Shown here: positions 22,641 through 35,775 of the stretch, one piece after another
How the letters are laid out: every line of letters starts with the position of its first letter
How positions within the stretch are numbered: the stretch's first letter is position 1
NCBI RefSeq assembly: GCF_036898095.1
Contig: NC_090765.1
Coordinates: 27,962,330 to 28,026,329, forward strand
DNA length: 64,000 nucleotides
Origin: Palaemon carinicauda
Lineage: Eukaryota > Arthropoda > Malacostraca > Decapoda > Palaemonidae
Direction of reading: 5' to 3'
Made by a program: the position numbers and the translations under genes
Notes under the pieces: generated by a model
What the model saw: only the letters and a program-made list of their open reading frames with translations
Told to the model about the DNA's origin: nothing
Database searches by the model: none

Positions 22641-23665
22641 AGGAAGGATACTCAAAGAAGACAGCCTCGAGGATGACCGGTTATCTTAGGAAATCCTCGG
22701 TCATGGTTTACCAGGCCAAGTGGGCCACATTTGTGAAGTGGTATGCGGCTCAGAACCTGAGGCCCCTGGGTGCATCAATCCACAGGATTGCAGACTTCCT
22801 GGTCTACCTAAGGGACTACCTAGGGGTTTCCATTTCAGCCATCAAAGGGGTCTGAGCAGCACTGTGACAAGTATTTCTACTCGGTGGCATTGACCTGGTG
22901 GCCTCTCGTCAGATTTCCATGCTCATCAGGGGTTTCGAGCAATCTTGTTCTCCCCGCGCCTCTCGGGTCCCGCAGTGGGACGTGGCTAAGGTTCTCAAGG
23001 TTTTGTCTAGGCCACCCTTCGAACCTCTCAAAGTTATCCTGGATAAAGACTTCACCCTCAAGGCAGTGTTCTTACTAGCTCTGGCCTCAGCCAAGAGGGT
23101 GAGTGAACTCCACGACTTGTCGTTCGAGGTTTCACACTCGAAAGGATGGAAGGACCTGGCTTTTAAGTTTCTGCCTGATTTTGTGGCCAAAACACAAAAT
23201 CCGGCCATCGTAGACCCAAGGTTTGAAGGGTTCTCGATCCCGGCGATCGCTCACTCAGACAACCCAGAAGACTTGTTCCTGTGCCCAGTGAGAACAATAA
23301 GGAAGTACCTTAACAGGACAGCCAGACTTCGGCCGGGCATCAAAAGTCTGTTTATTTCCTCAGGCCCAGTGAAGAAAGCAGTGTCTAAGTATATGGTCTC
23401 CTTCTGGCTTGGACAAATCATAAAAGGGCTTATGACAGTGAGGGGTCGGCAGTCCCTGGCAAGACACGACCCCATGACATTAGGGGCTTAGCACCTCCTT
23501 GGCATTCGACAAGAACATGGCAGTAGGTCAAATCATGCGGGCGGGCACATGGTCCAAGCAGTCCACCTTTACGGCCCACTGCCTGAAAGACTGTACGAGG
23601 AAGTCCCTGGACTCCTTCTCCATCGGACCAGTCATTTCCGCCTTTCAACAAGTTTAAGGCTAAAG
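22620..23665 (+). pseudogene. DIRS A tyrosine recombinase
   Basis: The N-terminal core-binding part is readable at 22620-22855 (GYSKKTASRMTGYLRKSSVM…). The catalytic part is at 22898-23491 with LALASAKRVSELHDLSF (first Arg), then shifts through HDIRGLA (His and second Arg) at about 23472-23492 and GTWSKQSTFTAHCLKD at about 23547-23595. In relatives the last motif is HYL, where Tyr is the nucleophile. Here it is HCL, so the catalytic tyrosine is lost, in addition to stops at 22855 and 23491. DIRS recombinases integrate a circular DNA intermediate into the genome. Confidence 0.8.
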
Positions 23666-23961
23666 CCCCGGGGTAGCCTGAGGGGAGTAATTACAAGCGA
23701 CACAAGTTTCTGCCTTTCTCCCCCTTTTCCTTGCTACCCTTTTTGTCCCCTTCCTTTCCCTCCTCCCATGTGAGAGATGGATATTGTAGAAGACTATCTC
23801 CGGATTATGCATAAAGGTGAGATATTCAGTCAAGTAGACTTTTGCTTGCTTCCCCTGATTCTCCTACCCTGGACCTAGCCTCCTATCTAGGTCCCGTATC
23901 ACGTACCGGTATGGCGGGTCGTCCGGCCTGTAAGTCCACCCCCGCCTCCTAAAGTGTAAAT

Positions 23962-24072
23962 CTCCTAAGAAAGTAGTTCGAGGTAAGTACTTCGTGTTGG
24001 AACAAATCACAAATTTTAAGTAATTTGTATTTTTCGTAACAATACTTACCTCGAACTACTTTCGGGTTATTG
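23962..24072 (+). repeat. Internal complementary region of DIRS A
   Basis: Its reverse complement reads right-end sequence (AGTAGTTCGAGGTAAGTA…AATTTGTGATTT) running straight into left-end sequence (TTGTTCCAACACGAAGTACTTACC). It is a template copy of the joined ends, as in DIRS-1, where it serves to complete the ends during replication. Confidence 0.8.
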
Positions 24073-27000
24073 CCCGCCTATCCTGCCCCTGGTGCCTTAC
24101 AGGAGTTCGAATAGTATTTTCACATATGCTTACTGGAGAGTCAGACCTAGCAGCACACACTCGTGCGATGACCCAGGGTCGCCTCAGGGCGAGTATCCAT
24201 CCACCACGGGGCGACCCAACAAAGTAAACGGAGATAGGGGGAACTACGCAAAATTATTGGTCGGATAGGGGGAGATCCCAGATAGTCCTAAGAAAGTAGT
24301 TCAAGGTAAGTACTGTTAGGAAAAATGCAAATTAGTTAAGATTTGTGATTTTGTAATTTTTATTCTTTATTTTTTTAAGAATTTACATTGTTTTATGTTT
24401 CATTGTATTTTTATTAGGTTTAGAAAGGTTTGATTATGTATGATTAAATCATGAATTTCTTTCTCCTTATTTATAGTGGAAGTTTTATTTTTAGGTTATT
24501 ATATATTTATTTCCATTATTGATTATATTTTTTTTACACTTGTGATAATTATGATTTCAATAAAAATGGCTTTGTCTTTTCTATTTAAAAATTTCAAATG
24601 CTGTAAAACATACCCTCCTTCAGTTTGTGCTTAAATTGGTTGTAATAGATTGTGAATACAGTTCTGACAAATTTATTTTGCCTGAGTGATGAATATGAGG
24701 ACAATGATATAGTACTAATACTATATAATTACTGCTTGACTCTTGAGATATTAGAAATATTAAGCAACTTCAAGCTTAGGGAGATTACGGTTTTGTGTTA
24801 GGTAGATGGATGAGTATTAAGTGAAGTGGAAATTGGTGAGATATTTCAGCATCATGGGAAATTTGCTAGAAATGCTGATTTAAAAGAAACATTTGATTGG
24901 TATGTGTTGACATTAGTGAAGTTTGACTTCATATGGCAGTACATCAGAAGCGTTCGTCAGTTTACAAAAGTATGTGCACTATAAGAAACTGTGGTATCAT
25001 AATTGATACCTGAAGTTCTATCATACTTTCTTTTTGATATCACAATTACCTCTTGTATAAAAAAAATCAGCAAACTTGTTCTATGCTGGCATTCTCAAAC
25101 ACAATTACTATACTAGGAAAATTAGGTTAGCTTCAAGCTAGCAAATGGCTGACTTCATTCTGTTAGTGAATAGGTGTTTGAATTTCATGTGTGAGGGAGG
25201 AATGTTTTCATTTGATTCTATTTAGGCTTCCCTTTGAAGCTTCAAGTAAAGATGTATCCATAATAGAAAGATAAAAAGCTATAGAGGTCATTGTTGTTAA
25301 AATTAAAGTCTTGTTAATATGTCCTTATTTGGCATACATCTTTATTCAATAAAACATTTGAAAATGTTAACAGTAGACTAATTTAGGTTATGATTAAATA
25401 GGATTGTATATTTATCATGAACTAAACCAGAGTTAATTTAACTGGGAGTAGCTTATGACTAATTACCTTACTGTATTTAGTTATGACTTACACATTGTTA
25501 TAGTTAGTATGTGGTTTCACATCAGTATATTTATAAAAGGTAAAAGGTAAACAGGATAGTCTTTAAGTTATGGAAGTGGGAAGTATATGGGAATATTCAA
25601 AGTTCTAGGGTGTGGTCGTTTTGTGAATGATTAAGAAAGAAATAAAAGAATTCAAATTGAAAATATGGTAAAGGGTAAAAAAGAGATTGTATGAGATACA
25701 GATTCATGTTAGAAGAAATCACGTAGAGGCATACCAGATGATGGTTAAGATATGCTAGGGTAGAATAAGAAATGAAAGTAGAGGTTTAGTTTTCAACTTG
25801 TGCATCTGTAAACACCCCTCTTCTTTTCCAAATCATCTAGATACAGTACACCCTACTTGCTTCACTTATTTAGTGATTCACTTGTCCTGTTATTGTTCTG
25901 TTTTTTTTCTGTTACTTTCAGTCCTGTTATTCTGTTTTTTCTGTTACTTTCACTTTCAGATTCCTACATGAATTATCTGCTGTTCTCCCACCTCCACATT
26001 TTCATTCATTGTTTGATTTTCCTGCTCTTCCCTTAAAAACCATACTCTAGGTCAAATCAATTTTCCAGTTATTTTCTTTGAAAAACTTCCAAACTTCTTC
26101 AGTAGTATCTGTAAAGTTTCTTCACTATAAGCACTGTACAGCGACATCGACAAAAGTCAGCCATTCCACTACATTTTTGACTCCTCTTTGCACTCATACC
26201 CTCAGTTTTGTAGAGACTACTCTTAGAGAGCTTTAGTTTAGGTATATGATGGCATTAATGGCAAAACTCCAGATCTTTAAAATGGCTATTGGTTTCTGCA
26301 AGTTAAAAATTAGCACTTTGTGGTGGTTTTGCAAATGATTTATGTATTCCAATTATCTTCCTGAAATTTGAACCATGTTTATGTGCTTTTAAATTACATT
26401 AAAGCAATTTTACTCTAATTTACAGATGGAAGGTGCCTGTAGAACTAGGGTATTGTGTTTGTGTACTTTATTAAACTGCCAATGCATATACTGTACAATA
26501 TAAGTTAGGAAATTATCCTGAGTTTGTGGATTAAAATCTAAATAATTTCAAAGTTTGTTTCTGATAAAGAAGTGTTACTAGACAGGTCAATATGGAGAGG
26601 TATGCTATAATGTTCCAGGCTTTTCAAATAATAATCGTCAAAGCTGTATTAATTTTTAAACATAACTTTCAACATAAATTAACGATCAATACTAGAGGAA
26701 ATAAGGTCTGCTCATGCTATGCTGATACATGCACAAATGGTTACCTCAGGTTCTTCTTAGCTAATCTTTATGCTTCTGTGTTTGATATGAATTGATATCA
26801 CAAAAACATTGGGGTCATGCAGTGGACAGTTTGATTAAACATTAACAGTTTGGATTTTAGAAATTTTTTCTTTGAAAAATTATACTTGTTTCATTACTAT
26901 CCCATGAGTTTTAATTTAACTAGCTTAGTAACATGAAGGGAAGGGAATTGGACACTAACTCGGCAGAAGGAATATGGTCCACTTGAAATGACAAGTGAGA

Positions 27001-28189
27001 GCTCATATGAAGAGCAACATCAGGCCAATAATTCAACCATAGGCATTTTTATTATACAAGAGAGTTTTAGATGTATGACTGCCAAATATAGAGGTAATCA
27101 ACACATTATTGTAAGCTCACAAAATTTGTAGTCAGTCATAAAAAATAGCATTTTTACGTATAGCCTGAATTTTTATATGAACTATCAATTAAAGAACTGA
27201 AAGTTCCCTTTATTAATATACATTTTAATGTCCCTTGTCAAACAGTGTAGATCTTTGCTATTTCTAGTTTGTGACAATAAAGAAGGAATAGCAAAATGAG
27301 CTGCGGAATTATCGTGCTTGAAGTCTATATTTTAGCCACAAAGTCTGTTGAAAGATATAGCAACTTTTTCAATTCCAGGAGGGAAAGATCATACTGAAAA
27401 AGTCTTAAAGATCACTGACCATGCTTGAAGCAGTTGTTGAAATGAACATGGTCTTCAGGGTAACATCAGTTAATAAGGCCTGATAAAAGTTTATAATATG
27501 GTTTTGTAATGCTCATCAGTGCCAAAAAGAGACTCCAATTAGGTAGCTTTGTAGGTTAGTTCTATTGACAATAAAATACTGGCACAAAATCTACATTTCT
27601 ATAGAAGTAGGAATATCAAATCTTAAAAATTGAAAAATCTGGGCTAGAGCAAATCTGTCATTTTATTAGATCTACTGTTTTTATGCAATTTATTTGTGAA
27701 AATAGTCTTAAGCAATTAGACAATGGTTTGAAAATCCAGGAAGATTAGTATTACACTAAGGAAAACCACGATATGGTGCCATTTATATATGTTTATGGAA
27801 AATTTAGTGACCATCATATACATCTATAATTTTACTATTCTCTCAAGTGAACTTATAGTGGGTTGGGTCACTGTGGCCCAAAATCAAACATAATCTACTA
27901 TCTACACGTAAACTATTACTTTCATTTACTCATAGTAAACTCACAATTTTACCTCCAATAATACTTTAAACTGGCTTTGATACTAATTTGATAGATCAGC
28001 AAAAATGTTTTGAAAAAAGCAACTTAATATCTACCTAAATCAATTAAGCTAATTAATATTACCAATCCTCAATCCAATAGACTTGAATATTAGATTTAAT
28101 ACATTACTATAAACAAATACTGACACCTTACACAACAAGATTGTTTATCCCTCAATGTAAGAATTTTCGTCATTCAGGAAATTATTACT

Positions 28190-28191
<2 letters not shown>

Positions 28192-28234
<43 letters not shown>
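28192..28234. repeat. (TA)n microsatellite
   Basis: A TA run inside intron 2. The overlapping open frame reading Tyr-Ile repeats is an artefact. Confidence 0.95.
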
Positions 28235-28236
<2 letters not shown>

Positions 28237-29090
28237 AAGCATATCACACTGTTCAAAGCATTACTTAAGTTCTGTGCATGTATTAGATTCACCACTTTTG
28301 TATCCTTTCAGCAGAATTGCTGCACACTGCATTCATATAGCAACTATTTAAAATGGCCAATATAAATGTCTGCACATATTGCATTAATTTTCTTCTCTCA
28401 TCTTGACTGACACAAACACATGAAACTTAATGGTGTGCTTTGGCAATGTTCTAAAGTTTCCAGTCCCCTACCAGTGCATGCACAAATAGGTCCCAAAACC
28501 AATTTGGTGTCTCAAAAGTCAGGGAAATGCCACATAGGCCACCATCATCAGATCAGCTCAACATTCCTGTAAAAGACAGAATTGTCGGAAACAGGCAAAT
28601 GGGAGGCAAAGATGAAAAATACATAGATAAAGATCAGTAGAACCTTTGTCTTTCAAATTTTTTGTTCTTTTTATATTCACCAAAACTCCATTAATCTGGT
28701 ATTGTTATTGTCAATGAAAAAAAATTTATAAGCAGTTTTGTTTAAAATTTATAAGCAGTTTTGTTTTTTCTTCTTTTTCTACACTTGTATTTACCTATTT
28801 TTTTCTTCTCAACAATAGTTTTTATATTGAGTGTATTTCAGTGTTCAAAATATGTCCTAGTACTTTTTGTGTATGTATTTTATTTTTATGAGCTTGATTG
28901 TGTTATCAGATTTTTATCCAAAGCAGATCTATGTAGCACAGTATTGGTAAGAACAGGGAATGCATGTGTATGAAATTCTTTATGGAACCCAAGAGACAAA
29001 GCCATTTTCTTTCTTATTTCAAATTCATATGATATGCATGTTATATGTTAATTTTAGTAATCTTATTGAGAACTTTCTATTCGGTGGCAG

Positions 29091-32000
29091 AGTTTTCCCA
29101 CTGACGGTGGTCTCCTCTGGCAGGGCTTAGACTCTCCTCGCTTCGACAATGTGACCCCTTCAACAGACCCTGGTCTAATCAACAGTTGCCTGGACAGCCT
29201 TGTGTTTGATGGTCAATTCCTTGGACAAGTTCGAGGGGGCAGCCACCCTCTCAGTCACTCACATGTCCTACAGCAGGTTTTGCCTCCATCAAGTCTCCCA
29301 ACTGCACCTCAAGGGGCATCTCATCCACAGCAGCAACAGGCTCAGTCTCAGCAGCAACATCAACAACACCAGCATCAGCAGCAACAGCAACATCAGCATC
29401 CACATACACATCACCAGCAAAATGTAGCCCTTCCATCACCTGGGGCTCCACAGGTGGGTGGAGCCCCTTCAACCAGTGGAGGAGAAGGAAATAGAGAAAA
29501 TGAACATCCAGCCCTGCAACAATTATTTGGTTCCTCCACAACTTTTGCTCCCCAGCAACATTCACAACCTCAAGTGCAACCCCAAACTTCTCTTCATCAG
29601 CAAAATGTTGGCCATAGCATATCTCCTGCAATACTCACTACAACTGCATCTCGTCTACCGTCTATACAGCAGGCCTCCCATTTACAGCAACAGTTGTCAG
29701 TTCATCCGACTTCCCGGTCAGTTGCTGTTAGGTCACAGGTATCTCCTGCAGCCAAAAATGCTACAGCTGGCCCTCCAACTGTTCCACAACCAACTCCTCA
29801 AGTTTTACCACAAGCTGCAGCTGCTCCAGCTCCCACACAGGTCATGCCAAGTAGTGTCCAGTTGGTTGGGCCTCCCGGTCAGGTAATAACATCTGGGGGA
29901 CAAATATTAACATCTGCTGGTCCTCAGCTTCTACAAGGGACTCAACTCTTACAAGGACCTGGATCTACACAGGTTATGCCAACAGGTCAGTTGCTACCAG
30001 GGCAAGTGTTACACAATGGTTCTCTTATTCAAGGGGGCCAGGTTTTACATGGAGCTCATATGCTGCAAGGAGGCCAGCTATTGCAAAGTGGTCAAGTTAT
30101 TCAAGGAGGGCAAGTTCTCTCAGGTGGTCAGCTCATCCAGAGTGGATCTGTGATCAATAGTAGTCAGTTAATCACAACCACATCGCAGATGGTAACTAGT
30201 GGACTTACTACTGCCCCTACACCTTCTTACGTCACTCCAAGCACATTAACAGTGCAACATCAGCAGCAGCAACAACAGTCACAAACTCCTGTTACCTTAC
30301 ATCAGTCTGGCCAGTCCCCCGCATCTGTAGCATCTCCTTTTTCAGTCCCAACAAAATCTCCTGGAACAGCTTTACCTCGCACTTCTCCAAGTCCATCTCC
30401 TTATCATCCTACAACACCGTCCCCACACCCGTCTGTACAGAGTCCTGCCCCTTATACAACTCGGTCTCCTGCACCATCTCCACACACTAGTGTTGGGACT
30501 ATGAAATCTCCAGCCCCACCTACTCCTTCTCCTTCTCCTCAAACTCATACAAACATAGCTACTGCCATACCTCAACAACAAGCAGCTGGAATGGTGCAAG
30601 GTGTGATGGGAAATGGTAGTATGGTTCAAGGCCTTGTACCCCAGTTACCACTTTCACAAGTAGTGGGATCTAATGGAATGGCATTGCCACAAACAACAGT
30701 TCAGCAGCAGAGCGGGGTAAAACAGATGGTGTCAGGTGGTCAGATTTTTCAGATAGTACCTTCTCCACAACCAACCCAGCAACGTCAATCTCTCTCTACC
30801 CCAGCTCATAAACCTATTCAACCAAAACAGTTGTTGCCAAAACCCCCTCAGGCTGTTAGTACTGGACAACCACCACCACCACCACCTGGGAAGTCTATAA
30901 TTAGCACAAGGTCTGTAACACCTGTAGGGCAGCAACCTATTGTTATTGGAACTGCTGGTCAACAAACAGCAACAATGATGACCAGTCAACAGGGCATTGG
31001 AGGATTTGTTATTAATCATTCTCCATTGCAGTCAGGCCTCCAACAACCTTTCCTTATTCAACAACCCAATGGGGTGTTGTTAGTTAGGCCATCTGGACAT
31101 GGTGGGGCAGCAGGGGCACCAGCACAAGCTTTTTTAGTGCCGATGCCTGGTCAGCATCAGCTAGTCAGTACTGGGGCGAAAGGTGGTCAGCCACAGACTG
31201 TAGTTTTTCCAACTGGTGGGCAAGGAGGACCAGCCTTTGTCATTCCACAAAATGCTGCTTCCAGTTTAGGTGCTTCAGGAGTAATGGGGACAGCTCAAAG
31301 TGCAAGAGGTCATCAACCTATTATTAGGTTGGTAGCTCCACAAGCTCCACTACAGTTACAGCAAATACCCACCCCAAATGGCCCAACATTGGTTGCATTA
31401 CCAACAGGCCAAGTAAATCTCTCAAGTTTACTAACAGCAGGCGGTGCTACAATGCGTACATTAGCTCCCCAAGTAGCTTCAGGACCTTTGCAACTTGCTC
31501 CCTCCTCAGTAGCTCCTGCAAACATGGCAGCATCCATGGGTCACCTGCATATGACAAGTGCTGGACAGCAGCTTCAGGTGTCTGTGCCTGGGGCACCACT
31601 GCAGCTAGCAACGTCTCTTCCTTCCTCCCTCCCGTCTGTGATAACCACCACTAAGCAAACTGTGATAGATGAAAGTGTGGCTCCTCCTCCTGCTCCTCCC
31701 CCTGCCCCTCCTATTGTATCCTGTACTGAAGCAGGTCCACACAATCAAACTGTGAATGACTCTAATAAAGCTGCAAAGAAGAAGCCCAAAAAGAAAAAGA
31801 AAGAGAAAGACCCAAAAGATGAAAAGCTTAAAAGTAAAGGAGGCTCAATTAATCTGAATGATATCCTGAAAGAGACAGGTATAATGGGAGATATGATGCT
31901 GTTTGATGATAATGAACTAGGGTTAGGAGGTGATGGCATGGAAGTGGGTCAGATATCGGTATCAACAGGTGTGAAGACAGCGGCGCCAGTGGTAACTCTG

Positions 32001-32297
32001 GTTACAACCGCACAGGCAGCAGGATCTATTACCGAGACGGTTACAACACCTACCGTCGGGATTCCCGACAGTACTAATCATGTTGTCCTTGGGACTCATC
32101 AGCCTATGTTGGTAGGGATGAATAATCCTGTACCGCAGGGGACTGTTGTTATTAGCTCTGCTCAAACAGGATTACCTACAGCCACCACCATGCCAAGTGG
32201 GATGTGCTTGACTCTGGATCCAAGTGGAAAGGTTATCCTAGGTGCTGATCCATCTAAAACTCACATAGCGGCATCTTCAGTGCCAACTCCCTCTCCG
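29091..32297 (+). CDS. BICRA: BICRA-like gene, coding exon 3 (giant low-complexity exon)
   Basis: Phase 0 at both ends; donor GGTAAGTT, with the exon ending at 32297. It encodes about 1069 residues (31-1099), with no stop. Two CAG acceptors fit: 29090 (adds SFPTDGGLLWQ) and 29123 (starts GLDSPRFDN), 33 nt apart and both in frame. A Gln/His tract lies at about 110-142, followed by Gln/Pro/Ser/Thr/Val-rich low complexity with repeated GGQ(V/L)(L/I) motifs around nt 30040-30140. A lysine-rich block (about 926-946) is a likely nuclear localisation signal, directly followed by SINLNDILKETGIMGD and an acidic segment DDNELGLGGDG. Such disordered activation-domain-like composition is typical of the family. 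The first in-frame Met is not needed because the exon is internal. Confidence 0.85.
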
Positions 32298-33138
32298 GTA
32301 AGTTATGAACTTCACTGTTTATGAAAGTACTTGGCAGTAATTGTTATCAAATTTTTGGAAGAAGTCTTTTTAGATTATTTTGGTATCTGAGACTTAAATT
32401 TAATATATTCATAGAAGGATTTAGTCTAGAACATTGCTATATGACTTTGGAACCATGCCTTTATCATTATATTAATCAAACAGCTTCAATATATGATTGC
32501 ATTCATTAATTTGTGATTTTAATTAACATATCATGTATAAAAAAAAACAGATTGAAAACTTTTAGCATAACTATTGCACATTTGTATTATATCCTTTTAC
32601 AATTAGTTATAGGTTCACATTTATCACCTTATGCAACAATGGTTCTAAAGTAATTAACTACAGAAGTAATTTTTAGAATGCTTATCAATTAGATTCCAGA
32701 TCATGTGGGGCCATTAGCAAAATTTTTTAAATAACCCTAAGATTTCATATAAGGCAGGGTGATTTACTATAAACTTACCAATGCAATATAGTATTTTCAA
32801 TCTTGCAAACTCTAGTTAAAGGCAGAATGTAATTAATAAAGATTAATTTGCACATTATAGATAAACTTTAGATTTTACAAAATTAGGGATATCAAGACAC
32901 TTGTACCAGTTGGATATAACCAAGGGGTGTGCTTTTGCTCCATAATTCTATAAGATCTGCAAACATGATGTAATGACATATCAAGTGTTCAATCATTCAG
33001 AATTATACAATTAATGACGTTGTCCAATAGATTTCCTTTGCCGAGCTACATTATATACTGTATATGATGGATATGGTAAGTAGTTTGGTAAATTGTCTTA
33101 AATGTTTGTAAATTAAAATGTTTGCTTTTCATTCAAAG
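32298..33138 (+). other. Intron 3 of the BICRA-like gene (841 bp)
   Basis: AT-rich, with GTAAGT donor and ATTCAAAG acceptor. No repeat or gene is recognised. Confidence 0.8.
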
Positions 33139-34644
33139 GTGGGAGGGTTAGTGATTCCCTCCAATCAACCACAAGTACAGGTTATCAGCAGTGGTGCCGT
33201 AGGTGTTGTGTCGACTTCAACAGTTGCTGGAGTAACCAGCAGTGGAACAGTTGTTAATGTGATGAACAATAGCATGCCCACCATTATGTCTGGCAGCAAT
33301 GGCCCTATTGGGCCTGGTATACTGCCAACAGTTGGTTCCCTGCCCTCATTCACGCAGCTACTGACTCCTCCAACGCAGGTAACCACAAACGTGACTGTTC
33401 AGGGTCAAACCATAACATCCCGAAGTGTACCAGTTCAGTTGCAGTCTCCTCCAACAGCAAAGGTCACTCAGGTGGTGGCAAAGACCCAAACAGGTGCTGA
33501 TATCTCTAGGGTAGCTCAAAACACACACCTTTTGCAGGCATTGCATTTGCCTACATCAGAAAAGACTACTATTGCTTCGGGCCCCCCCATATTGACATCC
33601 ATCCCATCTGGGCATCAGGCAGTAGCCACTAGTACCAGAGAATCAACAACTGTTCCCATGCAGGTATCTATGGGTGATGGAAGCTCAATGGTTGCAGTGG
33701 TCAGTGTGGGAAGTGTGATTAGTCGACCTTCCGAAAATGTGGTGTCTACTGGTACAACTTTTTCCTCGCCGGCGCCTCTTAGCATCCTTGTTGCAAGTCA
33801 AGCCAGCCAAGTGCCTCCCAGTCCAGCTGTGATTGCGTCTTCTAGTGCCACAAACAGTGTTGTGTCTGGTGCTATTATTAGCCACAAACCATTTGTTACC
33901 AACTCTGCACTCACTCCACAAACTAATGTAACTTATACAAATTCAGAAAATGTGCCAATAAATCGAGGCCATCCCCAGATAGCTAGTGCTTTACATCATG
34001 ATAATGTTCCTAGTCATATTAATAGTAATTCAGGTGTGTTTGCAATAAAGAATAGTGAGAGTGGTAGCAAGCCTCCCAGCTATCAAAATGAGTATGTCGC
34101 TACTCTACAAAGAAGTCAAAATCTGATAGAAGCTAGTAAAAATAAATCAAAATCTTATAAAAAACGAAAAAAAGACAAAGAAGTTGAAACTGTCCCAGCA
34201 GCCAGTTCCAGTCCTGTTATTATTAAGCAAAGTTTACATGACAGACTGAAGGCCAGTGGCACTTCTAGTGCAAGTGGAATTATCCAACAAAACCTGTCCT
34301 CTCTGCCCAATGGGCTGAACAACCCTAACCTGAAGAACACATCCCACAATTCAGGCTTATCTCATTATCCTTCTGTAACAATACCTGCGGCAGTTTGTGA
34401 TGGAGTAAGTAATAGTGATACAACACCTGTTGTGGGTTCTAGCATGCCAACAGTCAGTATGACAACAGTGTTGCCATCATTAACAACTACTGCTACTGCT
34501 TCTGTTCAGACTCCCCCCATAAACACAACCACAAGCTCAACATTAACCACAACCTCGCACACCCACACAGGAGTTGTTATTCCTGGTCAGAAGCAGCAAG
34601 TGAAACAGGTCAAGACACTCATCCTCTCTCCACAAAACCAAGAG
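33139..34644 (+). CDS. BICRA: BICRA-like gene, coding exon 4
   Basis: The acceptor …TTTTCATTCAAAG precedes GTGGGAGGG. The exon keeps phase 0 and ends …LSPQNQE before GTAAGA at 34645. It encodes 502 residues (about 1100-1601), rich in Ser, Thr, Val and Pro and low in charge, with one basic cluster NKSKSYKKRKKDKEVE (about 1434-1449) that could be a second nuclear localisation signal. A pure (CT)n tract starts about 20 bases past the donor. No folded domain is recognised. The exon continues the disordered middle of the protein. Confidence 0.85.
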
Positions 34645-34661
34645 GTAAGATGTTAGACATA

Positions 34662-34761
<100 letters not shown>

Positions 34762-35629
34762 TCCATATTTATTTACTTATTTTGCATTTTATAACTGTAC
34801 TAAATATATTTAACACTACTGTGCATGTGTTATTTATTCATATTTTGCAAAATATCGTATGGAAATGGTTTTATGTAAGATTAACATTACTATATATGGT
34901 CAGTAGAGCAGGATTAACAATCCTTTTTAACATGTACATTTCATCGTGTTGGGATTATTAGACATCAGTATTGTCAAGGTATTCGAATAGGTGAAATTGC
35001 CTTGGTAAAGATATTTCTGGGCATTTGTTAGCCTGTAAAACCTGTTTATGAAGAGATTAAAAAGTTATCTCAGAAATAAATCATTGGAGAATGAATACAA
35101 AGGGGCAGTGCTCAAAACATAGTTAATAAATAATCCAGTCAGTTGTCACCCACCACATTTTTCTCTCTCAAAGATATGTTTTTAGAAACAAGCTCTTAAT
35201 TTATAGTGACATTTCAATTGTCTTAAAATGTTGCCCAGACAAACCTCGAGAGAAAGGAAAGAAAGTATGGCAATCTTCTAAAAGGTAGATAGTGCACCTT
35301 TGCAGTGAGGTCTGGTAAAGTCTTAACTATTACCCTAGATAATTGTTTGTCTACTTGTGTGTACATCATTGTTCTCCAGATTACTGGGAGGATTTTCAAG
35401 AATTGTCTTAACCATTTACTGTATGTCTATTCATATTATTGCTCATGTCTTTCATCACGGTTTGATCAACTTTCTTCTCTGTAGTTTGTTCCGTAACTAA
35501 CATACAAACCACGCTATTTAATAGGGGTTATTACTTTCGGCGTAGCTGAAATGACGAGCCATTAGAATTTTAACGAGGTTTTACTACCCCACCGCTAGTT
35601 AGTGGTGGTTAGGGAGTGTAGCCTGCTAA

Positions 35630-35660
<31 letters not shown>

Positions 35661-35775
35661 CTGTACCTGTGCTTGAGCTCACTTTGCTCTCGGCTCGGGT
35701 GATAGTTGGACGTGTCCGCTCTCACCCTCACCTCTCTGACAGCCATTAATGTCTTTCTGCTTTTTCTCCTCCAGG

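Larger units (their letters stand above)
17503..24352 (+). mobile_element. DIRS-like retrotransposon A (decayed, with assembly gap)
   Basis: Inverted terminal repeats lie at 17503-17707 (starting TTTGTTCCAACACGGAGTAC) and 24126-24352. An internal complementary region at about 23962-24072 is the reverse complement of the right end joined to the left end (…TTTGTGA-TTTGTTCCAAC…). The coding order is gag-like, RT, RNase H, methylase-like, tyrosine recombinase, all + strand and all broken by stops or frameshifts. The 20420-20919 stretch is N. The RT N-terminal third appears deleted around 21090-21120. The element is in sense orientation within host intron 2. Confidence 0.88.
11356..29090 (+). other. 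Intron 2 of the BICRA-like gene (17.7 kb)
   Basis: It contains a 33-bp minisatellite (about 15596-16170), DIRS element A (17503-24352) and a TA run (28192-28234). From 11356 to about 13440 the DNA is AT-rich and featureless. From 13440 to 15450 it is more balanced in composition with many broken frames, possibly decayed retroelement. A 34-bp tandem duplication lies near 17170-17230. From 24353 to 28190 and 28235 to 29090 I see no gene or recognisable repeat beyond a short tandem duplication near 28722-28766. Confidence 0.7.
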
